A program made the translations under genes and the position numbers. From Bacillota bacterium (GTDB lineage Bacteria > Bacillota > Clostridia > Clostridiales > Clostridiaceae), in assembly GCA_021781745.1 (NCBI GenBank), contig JAJXWH010000052.1, positions 1 through 36,076 on the forward strand: a stretch of DNA of 36,076 bases, read 5' to 3'. Under the pieces are notes generated by a model. The model saw nothing but the letters and a program-made list of their open reading frames with translations. It was not told where the DNA came from and ran no database searches. Of this stretch, positions 8,783-17,251 are shown piece by piece. Position 1 is the first letter of the stretch, and each line of letters starts with the position of its first letter.

Positions 8783-9877
8783 TTAAATTTTATCACATAT
8801 CTCAATTGAACATACCTTATCTCTTCCAGTTTGCTTTGCTTTATATAAGGAGTCATCGGCTTGTTTTAGTAACATTTCAATGTTATTCGTTAATTCCGGG
8901 TAAGCAGATATACCTACAGAAACAGTAATTCTTATCTTTCTACCATCACCTATTTCAAACTCATGTTTCTTTACTTCATCACATATCCTTTTTCCTATAT
9001 CCATAGCCCGCTCTTTAGAACAGTCAATTAACAAGACACAAAATTCTTCTCCTCCAACTCTTGACACTGCATCAAATACTCTGCAAGTATTTTTTAAAAT
9101 AACAGCTAACTCTCTTAATACTATATCACCAACTGCATGGCCATATGTATCATTAACATGTTTAAAATGATCTATATCAACCATTAAGCAGGATAATTTT
9201 TCACCATTTTCATTTGCATTTGCAGCACTTTCATTAAATATCAAATCAAATTGTCTTGTATTGTTTAATCCAGTCAAAAAATCTTTAGTAGCCTCATTTT
9301 TATATCTCCTATACAATTCATTTGATGACTTAACATATTTTAATAAATAATAAGCTAATACAGCTGCAATTGTCGACATAATCAAATATGCCAAGAGTAT
9401 CTTAAATACATCACCAACATTAAATAACAAGTAATAATATGTACTAATTATCGAAATTATACTAAGTAAGTATATCGTTAGCCACTTTTTAACCATATTT
9501 AACTTCAATTTACTAATTATAAAGTATGACAATAGTAATATTAAGATTTGAGCAGCTCCAACTATTGATGATTGATTTATTCCAAAATATAAAGTTCTAA
9601 ATAAAACTATAATTATCCCTGTAATTAGTGAAGGTAGAAGTCCATCAATATAATATACCAACATTAATGCTACAACTCTTAAATCCACCAAAGTTTTTGT
9701 ACTTTCAATATCTATTGCGTAAATCATCATTCCTATCGCAAGAATCCCACCGCCTAAACCAAGCAAAATCTTTGTACAAACTTTGGAACTGCATTCAAAA
9801 GGCGTATCCTTTGATAAATGTCCACCTAAAAATATTGCTGATATTAAAAGAAGTATATTAATAAAAAAATTATTCAT
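8783..9877 (-). CDS. Membrane-bound diguanylate cyclase (5TM/GGDEF)
   Basis: This 364-residue enzyme should make c-di-GMP from two GTP. Residues 1-185 form six or so membrane helices resembling the 5TMR-LYT sensor family (the conserved VDLR at 64-67 and the DG..PSLITG turn). Residues 195-360 form the GGDEF domain with GGEEF at 275-279 in the active site, DFLTGLNN at 199-206 and the metal Asp in MVDIDHFK. An RxxD product-inhibition site (R266-VF-D269) lies exactly five residues before GGEEF, so feedback inhibition is expected. I chose ATG at 9877 over a GTG nine bases upstream because GAGGT then sits 7 bases away. The PilZ protein at 5833-6504 is a plausible local receptor. Confidence 0.92.
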   Translation of the reverse strand: MNNFFINILLLISAIFLGGHLSKDTPFECSSKVCTKILLGLGGGILAIGMMIYAIDIESTKTLVDLRVVALMLVYYIDGLLPSLITGIIIVLFRTLYFGINQSSIVGAAQILILLLSYFIISKLKLNMVKKWLTIYLLSIISIISTYYYLLFNVGDVFKILLAYLIMSTIAAVLAYYLLKYVKSSNELYRRYKNEATKDFLTGLNNTRQFDLIFNESAANANENGEKLSCLMVDIDHFKHVNDTYGHAVGDIVLRELAVILKNTCRVFDAVSRVGGEEFCVLLIDCSKERAMDIGKRICDEVKKHEFEIGDGRKIRITVSVGISAYPELTNNIEMLLKQADDSLYKAKQTGRDKVCSIEICDKI

Positions 9878-9972
9878 TATCCTCACCTCTAATTCTATTT
9901 ATTAACTTAAATGTATACAAATAATAATTATTATTTAGAATTTATTATTACAATTATACCATCAACTACATT

Positions 9973-10041
9973 TTATGACAAATGATTTCTTTTTAAACTA
10001 AAAGACCATGCATTTCCAACAGGATTGCTCCTAACTACTGC
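9973..10041 (-). pseudogene. Short coding remnant with AVVRSNP motif
   Basis: A 22-codon open stretch starting right after a stop reads AVVRSNPVGNAW and ends LKRNHLS. The same seven residues AVVRSNP occur in a second startless fragment at 32032-32154. Neither has a start codon or ribosome site. It lies just past the terminator of the tail operon. Probably the tail end of a decayed gene; the family is unknown to me. Confidence 0.3.
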
Positions 10042-10043
10042 TC

Positions 10044-10082
10044 AAAAAAAATGAAGGGTACAGGATTAACTCCCATACCCTT
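10044..10082 (-). terminator. Terminator of the tailocin late operon
   Basis: On the minus strand AAGGGTA pairs with TACCCTT and is extended by GGGA/TCCT, followed after two bases by eight T. It lies 16 bases beyond the amidase stop codon and closes the 14 kb tail operon. Confidence 0.88.
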
Positions 10083-10097
10083 AAATTTAAATTTATT

Positions 10098-10880
10098 TTA
10101 TTGAACCCATGCTCCCGTATCATCGACCTTATACCCATCTGGAGTTGTACAGTTCATGTATAATCCTCCATGTTCATCAAAGCAATAACACTCACCATCA
10201 ATCCATAACCATTGCGATTTTGCCATCATACAATTTTCTCTTAAGTAATACCATTTTCCACCATCTTGTATCCATGTATTGCATCTAGCGTAACCATCCC
10301 TGTCAAAGCTATACCATTCGCCATCAACTATCTCCCAACTATCTTTATAAAAATATTCGTTATCAACATCTGAGCAATACCTCCAACCAATATCGTTTTG
10401 GTTCCAACCAAGAATTATACGTGATGCTATATTAGCATATTTTACTTTCTCTAATGGAAAATTAGCTCCTGGACATTCTGAACTTCCTTTTTCCCTATGT
10501 CCGTATACTGGCATATTGCCATACTTATTGCATAGATATGATTTTAATTCACACCAGGAATTAAATTGAGCAGTTGGCATGTCAACTCTATTATCATAGT
10601 TGCCTTCAAAGGCAATTCCTAAAGTATTTGTATTACAGCCTTGGCAATGAGCTCCAATAGCGTTGTCCGGCCTACCCTTATACACTGAACCATCTAAGCG
10701 AATATAGTAATGATATCCTATGCCTGCAAACTTAAATTGAGGTTCTGTTTGGTGCATATAATGTATAGCCTCAACTGTCCATTGTGGCCCTTCTGCCTCT
10801 AAATGATGTACAATTAACATGGCTGGATGATTATTCATATTCATTGTTCCAAAGCTTAAATCTTTATCTATAATATTCAT
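10098..10880 (-). CDS. N-acetylmuramoyl-L-alanine amidase (endolysin) with cell-wall-binding repeats
   Basis: The 260-residue lysin cuts the amide bond between muramic acid and the stem peptide. Residues 15-155 form an Amidase_2/PGRP domain: IVHHLEA (H25/H26) provides a zinc ligand, GYHYYIRLDG, IGAHCQG, and VYGHREKGSSECPG with the late zinc ligands. Residues 175-260 hold choline-binding-like aromatic-glycine repeats (EWYSFDRDGYA, KWYYLRENC, ECYCFDEHGGLY) that anchor it to the wall. There is no signal peptide, so it needs the holin at 10936-11187. Ribosome site GGGAAGGA precedes ATG. It is the last gene of the tail operon, lysing the producer to free particles. Confidence 0.92.
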   Translation of the reverse strand: MNIIDKDLSFGTMNMNNHPAMLIVHHLEAEGPQWTVEAIHYMHQTEPQFKFAGIGYHYYIRLDGSVYKGRPDNAIGAHCQGCNTNTLGIAFEGNYDNRVDMPTAQFNSWCELKSYLCNKYGNMPVYGHREKGSSECPGANFPLEKVKYANIASRIILGWNQNDIGWRYCSDVDNEYFYKDSWEIVDGEWYSFDRDGYARCNTWIQDGGKWYYLRENCMMAKSQWLWIDGECYCFDEHGGLYMNCTTPDGYKVDDTGAWVQ

Positions 10881-10935
10881 AAAATCCTTCCCTTCAAATA
10901 AAAAAATAAGAGCAACCCTAAATGCTGCTCAATAA

Positions 10936-11187
10936 CTACTCTTCCTTACTATTTTGCTTTATTAATTGATTCGTATATACAGTTGCACCTGTAACAAGAA
11001 CCCCCTGAATTGCTGCATTAGCATTTAGTCCCATTAGAGCTAAAGCTCCAGCTACACCTAGAATTAATAAAACCCCTGGTATATATTTATCTGGTATTTT
11101 CTCAGTATTTTTTATTATCATACCCACCACATATAATGTAGGCACTAAGATTAAAGCATTTTCAGTTATATATTTTACAAAGTCCAT
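10936..11187 (-). CDS. Phage holin
   Basis: An 83-residue membrane protein with three hydrophobic segments (NALILVPTLYVVGMII, YIPGVLLILGVAGALALMGL and a glycine/alanine-rich third one) and a short charged tail NSKEE. The VxxGATVYTNQLIKQ end is typical of a Gram-positive holin family (I believe Phage_holin_5_2). I start it at ATG 11187: an in-frame GTG 12 bases upstream lies inside the GGTGGAGG ribosome site, which is 5 bases from the ATG. It should form the pores that let the amidase reach the wall. Gene order XhlA-holin-amidase matches the PBSX lysis cassette. Confidence 0.85.
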   Translation of the reverse strand: MDFVKYITENALILVPTLYVVGMIIKNTEKIPDKYIPGVLLILGVAGALALMGLNANAAIQGVLVTGATVYTNQLIKQNSKEE

Positions 11188-11204
11188 TGTTCCCTCCACC
11201 TTTT

Positions 11205-11447
11205 CTATTTATTAATTTTTATTAAGGAAACTAGAATAGCTATAGCTCCTGTTAGAAAGCTGCCTAGAACAGTTCGCCATAACCATTTATTTGCATCCTC
11301 TAAATCTGTTATTCTATTGTTTGCGACTTTTATTTTTTCCTCAATAACTTTTCTCTCTAGCTCATCTGTCTTACTCATATTCTCTAACAGTGTCTCTATT
11401 TTTACTAATCTTTCTTTAATTTCTTGTATTGAATCGCTCTCATTCAT
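11205..11447 (-). CDS. xhlA: XhlA-like lysis protein
   Basis: An 80-residue protein with a charged coiled coil (about 5-52) and one C-terminal transmembrane helix (about 55-76, WRTVLGSFLTGAIAILVSLI) ending in lysines. This matches XhlA of PBSX, which works with the holin in host lysis. Ribosome site GGATGGTG precedes ATG. It sits 17 bases upstream of the holin gene, so the two are coupled. Confidence 0.85.
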   Translation of the reverse strand: MNESDSIQEIKERLVKIETLLENMSKTDELERKVIEEKIKVANNRITDLEDANKWLWRTVLGSFLTGAIAILVSLIKINK

Positions 11448-11758
11448 GTTTCACCATCCTTATTTCAAATTTTTTAACAAAGAGTGCTTCTTGGTAAAAC
11501 TATTATTACTTTTTAAAATTCTAATCCAAGATTTTGTTAAGTTAATTATTCCTTGTCCCACTTATTATTTTAATAGCTATTGATCCCTATTTCTTCTACA
11601 TATCCTTTAGTATATCTATAATTTTTCTCTACAAAATTAATTTGCTAATATGAAAATTTTGAAAATGATGACGCAAAAAAAGACTTCTAAAAAAAGTCCC
11701 TAAATATGCTTACATTTTTTATTTAATTGCTGCTGCCTTTCCTCCTATTGTACAGAAA
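11448..11758 (-). other. Gap in late operon with small terminator-like hairpin
   Basis: This 311 bp gap between xkdX and xhlA has no confident gene. At 11674-11698 a minus-strand hairpin (GACTT / AAGTC, 7-base loop) is followed by seven T, which could lower transcription of the lysis genes relative to structural genes. An open frame of about 24 codons (ending near EEIGINSY) at about 11578-11650 lacks a start codon and may be debris. Confidence 0.5.
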
Positions 11759-11917
11759 CTAAGCTTTATTAGGATAATTAAATCCAGTTATTTCTTGATA
11801 TTCTACTTCTATAATTCCTGTAGCTTTACCAACTACATTCAAAACCCTGTCTATACTCCATAATCCGTTATCATAATAGCCTTTTATTTTCTCAAAATTT
11901 ACTGACTTTTCTTCCAT
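11759..11917 (-). CDS. xkdX: XkdX family protein
   Basis: A 52-residue mini protein with the XkdX signature: FEKIKGYYDNGLWSIDRVLN then VGKATG and EEYQEITGFNYP-like end (here VEYQEITGFNYP). The family is found next to tail fibre genes of PBSX-like phages and tailocins; its role is not well known. AGGAG lies 11 bases before the ATG. Confidence 0.88.
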   Translation of the reverse strand: MEEKSVNFEKIKGYYDNGLWSIDRVLNVVGKATGIIEVEYQEITGFNYPNKA

Positions 11918-11999
11918 GATATCTTTCACTCCTATATTCCCTGCATAATTAATATATAATCAATATCTGCCCTATTTTTTTCCAAAGTTGGTTGTGACG

Positions 12000-12197
12000 T
12001 TACTTATTAGTAATGATATCTATATATTCTTGCGTAGCTCCTTCAACCCATTCTGTACCATTCCATTTAGACTTAAAAAACCCTTGTGGCATTTCAGTAA
12101 TAATCACATTTTCTAATTCTGGAACATTATCTTCTTCATAAAGATAATCTCCAATATAATATCCTTCTTTATCTATTTCATATCCTTTTAACAACAT
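12000..12197 (-). CDS. Small tail-fibre-associated protein
   Basis: This 65-residue acidic protein (GYEIDKEGYYIGDYLYEE...WNGTEWVEGAT) is of the type found directly after fibre genes in clostridial prophages, possibly a fibre-assembly or capping factor; this is inference from place. W-N-G-x-x-W-x-E-G resembles the end of many tail fibre assembly proteins. A strong AGGAGG lies 7 bases before ATG; it is 11 bases downstream of the fibre gene. Confidence 0.7.
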   Translation of the reverse strand: MLLKGYEIDKEGYYIGDYLYEEDNVPELENVIITEMPQGFFKSKWNGTEWVEGATQEYIDIITNK

Positions 12198-12208
12198 ATT
12201 TATTCCTC

Positions 12209-13117
12209 CTAATTAGTAGCTACAAAACTACCTACAAATGATAAGCTATTGAAACTCGATATTCTCGCATCAAGTGAATCTAATTTAGCAGTACCATCTG
12301 ACATTATAATAACATCTCCAATATAGGAATGTGTATCTCCGTTATATACGGTTGCAGGAAATCTTATTGCAGCTGTAGGTCTATATCCTACTGGTAGTGT
12401 GAACATTATTGTATTTACAACCCCACTCGTAACTGTTAAATATACATCTAAAGTAACTATACTATCTTGGGTTTTTGAGTAACAAGCCATACTTCCACCT
12501 ACTGTGGCGTATCCATTTTGACCTGTTATTGTAATCTGACCAACTGCATCTGTATTCTGTAAGCCATGCCATGGCCCCCATCCAGTAGTACCATTAGCAT
12601 TTCTCCAATATAAATTTTGCTTAGCATTAAGATAATAAGGTGCGATAATTTGAGCCGTATGTCCATCTGCATTTTGATGTGGTAGATTTATAATATGCCA
12701 CCATTCAGCAGTAGGTAAATTTCCATCATTACTTGTACTCATAACAAAGAAATTTTTAGAGTTCATATCATATAAGTCCTTTGAACCACTCATTACATAT
12801 TGACCTAAATCAGCTACATGAAACCCATCTACCATATCTGCATTTAAATTTGTATTAACAGTCCCGTTAGATACTGGAATATTGCCACTTAAATTTCCTG
12901 CATCATACCCATCTATCTTGTCAGCGTTTAAGTTAGTTTGTAATATTCCTGTTTTGTGCGCCACATCTGACAAATCTGAGGCTTTTGCAAGCTCTATATT
13001 TCCATTATTTCCACCTACAAAAACTTGACTTGTATCTGTACACAATGCTGGTTCACCAACACTTAAAGTTGGTAAATTGGCTTTTACTCCTCGTTTAATT
13101 TGTATTTTATTTGCCAT
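12209..13117 (-). CDS. Tail fibre protein (receptor-binding candidate)
   Basis: The 302-residue protein opens with the Mtd-type N-terminal fold seen on many fibres (IQIKRGVKANLPTLSVGEPA, then LCTDTSQVFVGG), followed by two NLNADxxDGxxxxxL shaft repeats (about 62-108) and a C-terminal domain (about 120-302) with a WWHIINLPHQ segment and a beta-rich tip that ends SFVGSFVATN. The tip is likely to bind a cell surface sugar and set the killing range. GGAGAGG precedes ATG. It is the distal of three fibre genes. Confidence 0.8.
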   Translation of the reverse strand: MANKIQIKRGVKANLPTLSVGEPALCTDTSQVFVGGNNGNIELAKASDLSDVAHKTGILQTNLNADKIDGYDAGNLSGNIPVSNGTVNTNLNADMVDGFHVADLGQYVMSGSKDLYDMNSKNFFVMSTSNDGNLPTAEWWHIINLPHQNADGHTAQIIAPYYLNAKQNLYWRNANGTTGWGPWHGLQNTDAVGQITITGQNGYATVGGSMACYSKTQDSIVTLDVYLTVTSGVVNTIMFTLPVGYRPTAAIRFPATVYNGDTHSYIGDVIIMSDGTAKLDSLDARISSFNSLSFVGSFVATN

Positions 13118-13136
13118 TTTATCCTCTCCAATCTAA

Positions 13137-14024
13137 TTAAAATGTTCCACCATCTATAATTGCAATAGAATTTACTACAAAAGCAGTTGTAGCTATTTGA
13201 GTTGTATTTGTTCCTATACTTGCTGTCGGAGCCGTTGGTACTCCAGTTAAAGCAGCATTTGTGAGCATTGTTGCTTTGCTTTCATTAGTTACATTTCCAA
13301 GTCCAACGTCAGATGATGTAAGAGTAACTGCTCCTGTTTTTCCTGCTACGCTAGTTACTGAATCAGTAGGAGTTAATAATTCTTGCCAATTCGCTAATGT
13401 GCTAGCTCCAGCAGTTTTTAATACAAAAGTTTTATTTAAATCTGTACGAACTGCTAGATCTCCTGGTTCTGCTGTTAATGCTAACATCGCAGTTTGTGAT
13501 GCAACTACATTAGTAGTAGTTAAAGCAAGCCCTGGTAAAACATTTGTATCTAATTTCCCATTCAAATCCAACACAGGAACATTACCACTTGCAGTTCCTA
13601 TATTTTTTGAAGCCGCAGTTCCAGCATCACTAATTTTTGATAATGTTAAAATTGGTATATCACTAACAGATAACGAAGCCCCTGCCGTCACTCTACCTTT
13701 TGCGTCAACTGTAACTTTTGGATATGTTCCAGCAGTTACTCCGCTATTAGCTAAAGTTAAAGCCATAGAAGCATTAGCAGATCCATCGAAAGATGTTGAA
13801 CCAGCAGCATCACCTGTAGCTGAAATGGTTCTAGCCGTTGTTAATTTATCTGCTGTTTGTGCATTTGTAACAGGTCCCTGGTCTGGATTAATCAATACCT
13901 TATCGGTTCCATTTCCAATGTATAATTTCCCTGTATCTAATACAAAAGCTGGTTCACCAGCGTTAAGTGTTAGACTTGCTAAATTAGAATTATTCCCTCT
14001 TTTAAGTTGTAATGTTTGTGACAT
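13137..14024 (-). CDS. Tail fibre protein
   Basis: The 295-residue fibre begins with the same Mtd-type block as its neighbour (LQLKRGNNSNLASL, LNAGEPAFVLDTGKLYIGNG), then low-complexity Ala/Thr/Gly/Val shaft repeats (ARTISATGDAAGS, TAASKNIGTASG, SVAGKTGAVTLTSSDVGLGNV) typical of trimeric fibres. It ends IIDGGTF. The codons for that end (16 bp, 13139-13154) recur exactly in the gene to its right. It lacks an obvious globular tip, so may be the shaft or a side fibre. An ORF of 270 codons on the other strand is a shadow caused by this repetitive composition. Confidence 0.8.
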   Translation of the reverse strand: MSQTLQLKRGNNSNLASLTLNAGEPAFVLDTGKLYIGNGTDKVLINPDQGPVTNAQTADKLTTARTISATGDAAGSTSFDGSANASMALTLANSGVTAGTYPKVTVDAKGRVTAGASLSVSDIPILTLSKISDAGTAASKNIGTASGNVPVLDLNGKLDTNVLPGLALTTTNVVASQTAMLALTAEPGDLAVRTDLNKTFVLKTAGASTLANWQELLTPTDSVTSVAGKTGAVTLTSSDVGLGNVTNESKATMLTNAALTGVPTAPTASIGTNTTQIATTAFVVNSIAIIDGGTF

Positions 14025-14069
14025 AATATCATCATCCTTTCATGAGTTAAATTTTATTTATTTTATTTT

Positions 14070-14663
14070 TTAAAAAGTTCCTCCATCATTTGACCAATCT
14101 ATATAATTTTCAAAAAATGTTCCACCATCAACAGGAATATATCCTAGTTGATTCTTAATATCTGACAATTGTGTATTGATATCTTGAAATTTCGATTCTA
14201 ATACTTGTACGTCATTCTTAGTTGCAACCACCACATTAGGATCTATTTTAAGGGTTACGCTATCTACATTAAGTACTTCCAATACAATTTTGATTACTAA
14301 ATCTTTTGTACTTCCTTCTGAAACTATTGGTTTATAGGTTTCTGCCAATTTGCTTATTGCAATCATGTCCCCGGCATCATCAAAAATACCAGCTTCTCTG
14401 ATGAAGAAGCCTCCATCAGCAGCTGGTATTACAGTTTCTACTACTATCCAATTTGAATTATTTTCGTCTATTGAAATTGAGGTTACATTCCCTGTCCAAA
14501 CTGTATTCACAAGTGCAGTTTGATTTTCTGATGGTTCATAATAGGCTCCTTTTCCATCGCCTACTTTTAAGGTTTTAAAATTAAGTTTATTTCCTGAAGC
14601 TACTGAATTAGATAATTTGTTTTTTCCTGTTATAGTTAACATTGTATAAAAATTTTCTGCCAA
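14070..14663 (-). CDS. Tail-collar fibre protein (baseplate-proximal fibre)
   Basis: The 197-residue protein matches the N-terminal domain of phage tail-collar fibres (MLTITGKNKLSNSVASG, GDGKGAYYEP, then VVVETVIPAADGGFFIREAGIFD, LAETYKP), which attaches fibres to the baseplate. A short coiled coil (about 150-175) follows. The C-terminus carries two DGGTF units (VDGGTF...NDGGTF), as at the end of the next fibre. The start is TTG: AAGGAG lies 11 bases upstream, and no ATG is available in frame. The fibre chain is therefore short here, suggesting it was cut by recombination. Confidence 0.82.
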   Translation of the reverse strand: MAENFYTMLTITGKNKLSNSVASGNKLNFKTLKVGDGKGAYYEPSENQTALVNTVWTGNVTSISIDENNSNWIVVETVIPAADGGFFIREAGIFDDAGDMIAISKLAETYKPIVSEGSTKDLVIKIVLEVLNVDSVTLKIDPNVVVATKNDVQVLESKFQDINTQLSDIKNQLGYIPVDGGTFFENYIDWSNDGGTF

Positions 14664-14695
14664 ATTAAATCATCTCCTTACTAAGACACAACCCA

Positions 14696-14729
14696 AAAAT
14701 AATAGGCCAGTATGCTTACCTATTATTTT
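14696..14729 (-). terminator. Intra-operon terminator/attenuator before fibre genes
   Basis: A perfect 11 bp stem (AAAATAATAGG with its complement), 12-base loop, then five T on the minus strand, between the baseplate gene 14735-15421 and the first fibre gene. It would let only part of the transcripts continue into fibres and lysis genes. Confidence 0.7.
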
Positions 14730-14734
14730 CTTGC

Positions 14735-15421
14735 TTATGCCTTAGGATATATTGTTATATTCTCTGAACCTAAAGCTTGACTAATACCAACTTCTATGGT
14801 TCCATTTGATTCAATATTCTTAGCAATCCAAGGATAAACTGTTAAGGTCTCTCCTGTCATTGCCGCCAAGCTATAGTATATTTGTGATTGAGTTAATGAA
14901 ACTAATTTATACTTAACTCCCAAATGTGCTGGCTTTGCTATTTCCACCGAATCATAAAGGCTGTCTAAAGCATATGGAAAGCCTGTAGTTGTTGATAAAT
15001 TTACTTCGAAATAATATTCTGAATTGTGCTGAACTATTTCTACATTTGAAACAAAACTCTTGCAAATTTGCTTTATTACTTCAACTGTAGTTGTCCCTCT
15101 TGTATTAAGCTTTGCCAGTATTTTTGCTCTTCTTTCCTCTACAGATTTAGAAGTATTTGTAGTAATTCCTACACGCTTTTCCCAGAGGGCTAGCCCCCAT
15201 TCAGTTGCAGTTTGAGGCAGCACTTGTAAAAATAAATCTGAAAGCTCCAAACCTAATTTATCAAATATGTTTCCATGAGCATTAAATATCTCTTGAAAAA
15301 TAGAATTGTTTCTTATTTCCTCAATAACATAACTCTTAAGTACTTCTACTGAATTATCTGTAAGTATTCCTTCACCTGCTATGATACTGCTGGCTAAATT
15401 TGTTTCTGAAGAATTACTCAT
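14735..15421 (-). CDS. Baseplate wedge protein, YmfQ/DUF2313 family
   Basis: The 228-residue protein has the family's organisation: an N-terminal LKSYVIEEIRNN segment, the block ATEWGLALWEKRVGI, ERRAKILAKLNTRGTTTVEVIKQI and a C-terminal beta part. It corresponds to Mu gp48 / PBSX XkdU-type proteins that join the baseplate to fibres. AGGAGG lies before ATG; the ATG overlaps the end of the baseplate J gene by 8 bases, so they are translationally coupled. Confidence 0.88.
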   Translation of the reverse strand: MSNSSETNLASSIIAGEGILTDNSVEVLKSYVIEEIRNNSIFQEIFNAHGNIFDKLGLELSDLFLQVLPQTATEWGLALWEKRVGITTNTSKSVEERRAKILAKLNTRGTTTVEVIKQICKSFVSNVEIVQHNSEYYFEVNLSTTTGFPYALDSLYDSVEIAKPAHLGVKYKLVSLTQSQIYYSLAAMTGETLTVYPWIAKNIESNGTIEVGISQALGSENITIYPKA

Positions 15422-16502
15422 AAATAATTCCTCCTAAAGATGCCTTGTCTTCATCAGAAGTAATTATATTTTTAGTGTCGCCATTTATCTTAATTGATGT
15501 TATATCATTTACTCCTGATGTCATTACTATCTTAGCTTCAACAGTATTTATTTTTACAACTCCACCTACTGGTATTGATTGAAAATATGTTTCAAGAGAT
15601 GTTTTTATATTATTTTTAACATCGTCAATACTAAAGCCATTTTCTACAGTAAGACCTGCAATATCAACATTTATTTGTAGAGGCGTAACTGAAACCACCG
15701 TCACCGTAGCCCCTATAGGCGCTTTTCCACTGCCTTGACCATCTTCTGGAGCAATATAATCTTGCACCTTTTGAATAATAGTATTATCTAATTGTGCTCC
15801 ATTGTCTCCTGCAACTATTACTTTCACAGTTCCATTGCCATTCCAAAGAGGCTTTACTTTAACATACTCAACTCCAGACACTTGAAGCGCCCATTTTTCA
15901 TAATCATATGCATTTCCACTACTGCTTTCTTCTCTTTCCTTAGCTATAATTCTTGCTAATAAATCCTCACTGGTTTCAGTATCAGTTCCACTAGTAGTTG
16001 GATTTGCATTACTCACACTTGTTATTCCATTAATCTTAATAGGAATTTCAACTATAGAATTTGATGGCACATTATATTTAGCCCCTAATTCAATTGCTTT
16101 AATTCCTAAGGTACATTGGCCATTATTAATTTTCCCTTGAGAAGTCACCTTGTATTTCAAGCCTTCAACAGTTTGTACAATACTGTTTTCATAAATCACT
16201 GAACCATCTAAACCTGTAAATGTAACTTCGCCTATTGAATACAAACCTTGTTTACGCTCTAATCCATGCCTTGCTGCATCCTCATCTATAAATTTATCAT
16301 AATATTCACTTGGTACTTCTGATGCTGCTTCCCCAAATACTAATTTCAAAATTGTATCTAAAGCACCGTAATACTCAGACATTTTCTTTGCAGCTGGTGC
16401 AATAGCATCATATACAAAATAGCCCTCACTTTTTGATATTCCAGAGTCAATATTATCAAGCATTTGTCCCCTTAAAGCTTCTTCAGTATAATTCTCATAC
16501 AT
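15414..16502 (-). CDS. xkdT: Baseplate J-like protein (XkdT)
   Basis: A 362-residue member of the baseplate J/gp47 family: TEEALRGQMLDNIDSGISKSEG start, the domain with GLERKQG and VTFTGLDGSVI, the GTDTETSEDLLARI block and SSSGNAYDYEKWALQVSGVEYVKV, and a C-terminal segment QINVDIAGLTVENGFS. It forms the wedge of the contractile baseplate. I start at ATG 16502 rather than the adjacent TTG at 16505; GGGGAGGTG is about 7 bases upstream. It overlaps xkdS by 8 bases. Confidence 0.92.
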   Translation of the reverse strand: MYENYTEEALRGQMLDNIDSGISKSEGYFVYDAIAPAAKKMSEYYGALDTILKLVFGEAASEVPSEYYDKFIDEDAARHGLERKQGLYSIGEVTFTGLDGSVIYENSIVQTVEGLKYKVTSQGKINNGQCTLGIKAIELGAKYNVPSNSIVEIPIKINGITSVSNANPTTSGTDTETSEDLLARIIAKEREESSSGNAYDYEKWALQVSGVEYVKVKPLWNGNGTVKVIVAGDNGAQLDNTIIQKVQDYIAPEDGQGSGKAPIGATVTVVSVTPLQINVDIAGLTVENGFSIDDVKNNIKTSLETYFQSIPVGGVVKINTVEAKIVMTSGVNDITSIKINGDTKNIITSDEDKASLGGIIYE

Positions 16503-16935
16503 CAATTGTCACCTCCCCACAATCAGTTACTGCTGTAAAAGTGATACTCAAAGCGTCATCACTTTTATCCACACTAAAATTTTTAATGCTTAAAATATGT
16601 TCATTGTCCTTTAAGCATTCTAAAGTTAATCTTTTTGCTTCACTTTCAACCAAGCTTTTACTTAAGCCCTTTCCTATGAGCTTTTCAAATTCATGTCCAT
16701 AGGCATCACTATAAATTGGATATGTAGATCTGCTTGTTTTAAGTGCTTTCCATATCCAAATCTTTAATGCTTCTGTTCCTTCTACAATTTGAAATTTCCC
16801 ATCTTTAAGCTTAAAGTCATTCTTTTCAAAATCCCAGGCATATTCCTTTGGAGTGCTTGTCTCTGTTCCTCCATTTGAAAATGAAGCAACTACATTTGTT
16901 AAATTTAAATTAGTTTCTGGTAGTACACTAGCCAT
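16495..16935 (-). CDS. xkdS: Baseplate protein XkdS (DUF2634)
   Basis: The 146-residue protein has the DUF2634 features: YAWDFEKNDFKLKDGKFQIVEG, then ALKIWIWKALKTSRSTYPIYS and YGHEFEKLIGKG. This is the gp25-like component at the centre of the baseplate. It overlaps both neighbours by 8 bases, as in PBSX. Confidence 0.92.
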   Translation of the reverse strand: MASVLPETNLNLTNVVASFSNGGTETSTPKEYAWDFEKNDFKLKDGKFQIVEGTEALKIWIWKALKTSRSTYPIYSDAYGHEFEKLIGKGLSKSLVESEAKRLTLECLKDNEHILSIKNFSVDKSDDALSITFTAVTDCGEVTIDV

Positions 16936-17251
16936 TACATTTCACCACCTTACAAAGTATTATCCAGGTTTGATTATCTTCTGTAGGCAAAATTGCAAGC
17001 TCATCACCTACTTTAATTGTGTCTGAGGCTGATATTGCTGTTCCACTGCAATTTGTTATAGACACCTGCCTTGAATATCCAGATAATAAATAATCAGCTA
17101 TATAAAGATCATCTTTATATAGCTGTAAATTGCTTGTTTGAACTATAATTTCAGGTGGAGGAGATATAACCTTTCCAATACAAATAGAAGGCGGATTGCT
17201 TTCTGCACCTTTCTTTTTCATCAAATTTAGCATTTTTACATAAGGATCCAT
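16928..17251 (-). CDS. xkdR: Baseplate protein XkdR (DUF2577)
   Basis: A 107-residue DUF2577 protein: MKKKGAESNPPSICIGKVIS, EIIVQTSNLQLYKDDLYIAD and the C-terminal VGDELAILPTEDNQTWIILC OB-fold block. In this gene order it corresponds to the small puncturing-device or hub protein next to XkdQ. Its ATG overlaps the xkdQ stop by one base. Confidence 0.9.
   Translation of the reverse strand: MDPYVKMLNLMKKKGAESNPPSICIGKVISPPPEIIVQTSNLQLYKDDLYIADYLLSGYSRQVSITNCSGTAISASDTIKVGDELAILPTEDNQTWIILCKVVKCNG

Noticed and set aside
13261..14073. Long 270-codon plus-strand frame
   Set aside because: It lies exactly antisense to a repetitive fibre gene, has no ribosome site, and its composition mirrors the repeats of the fibre.
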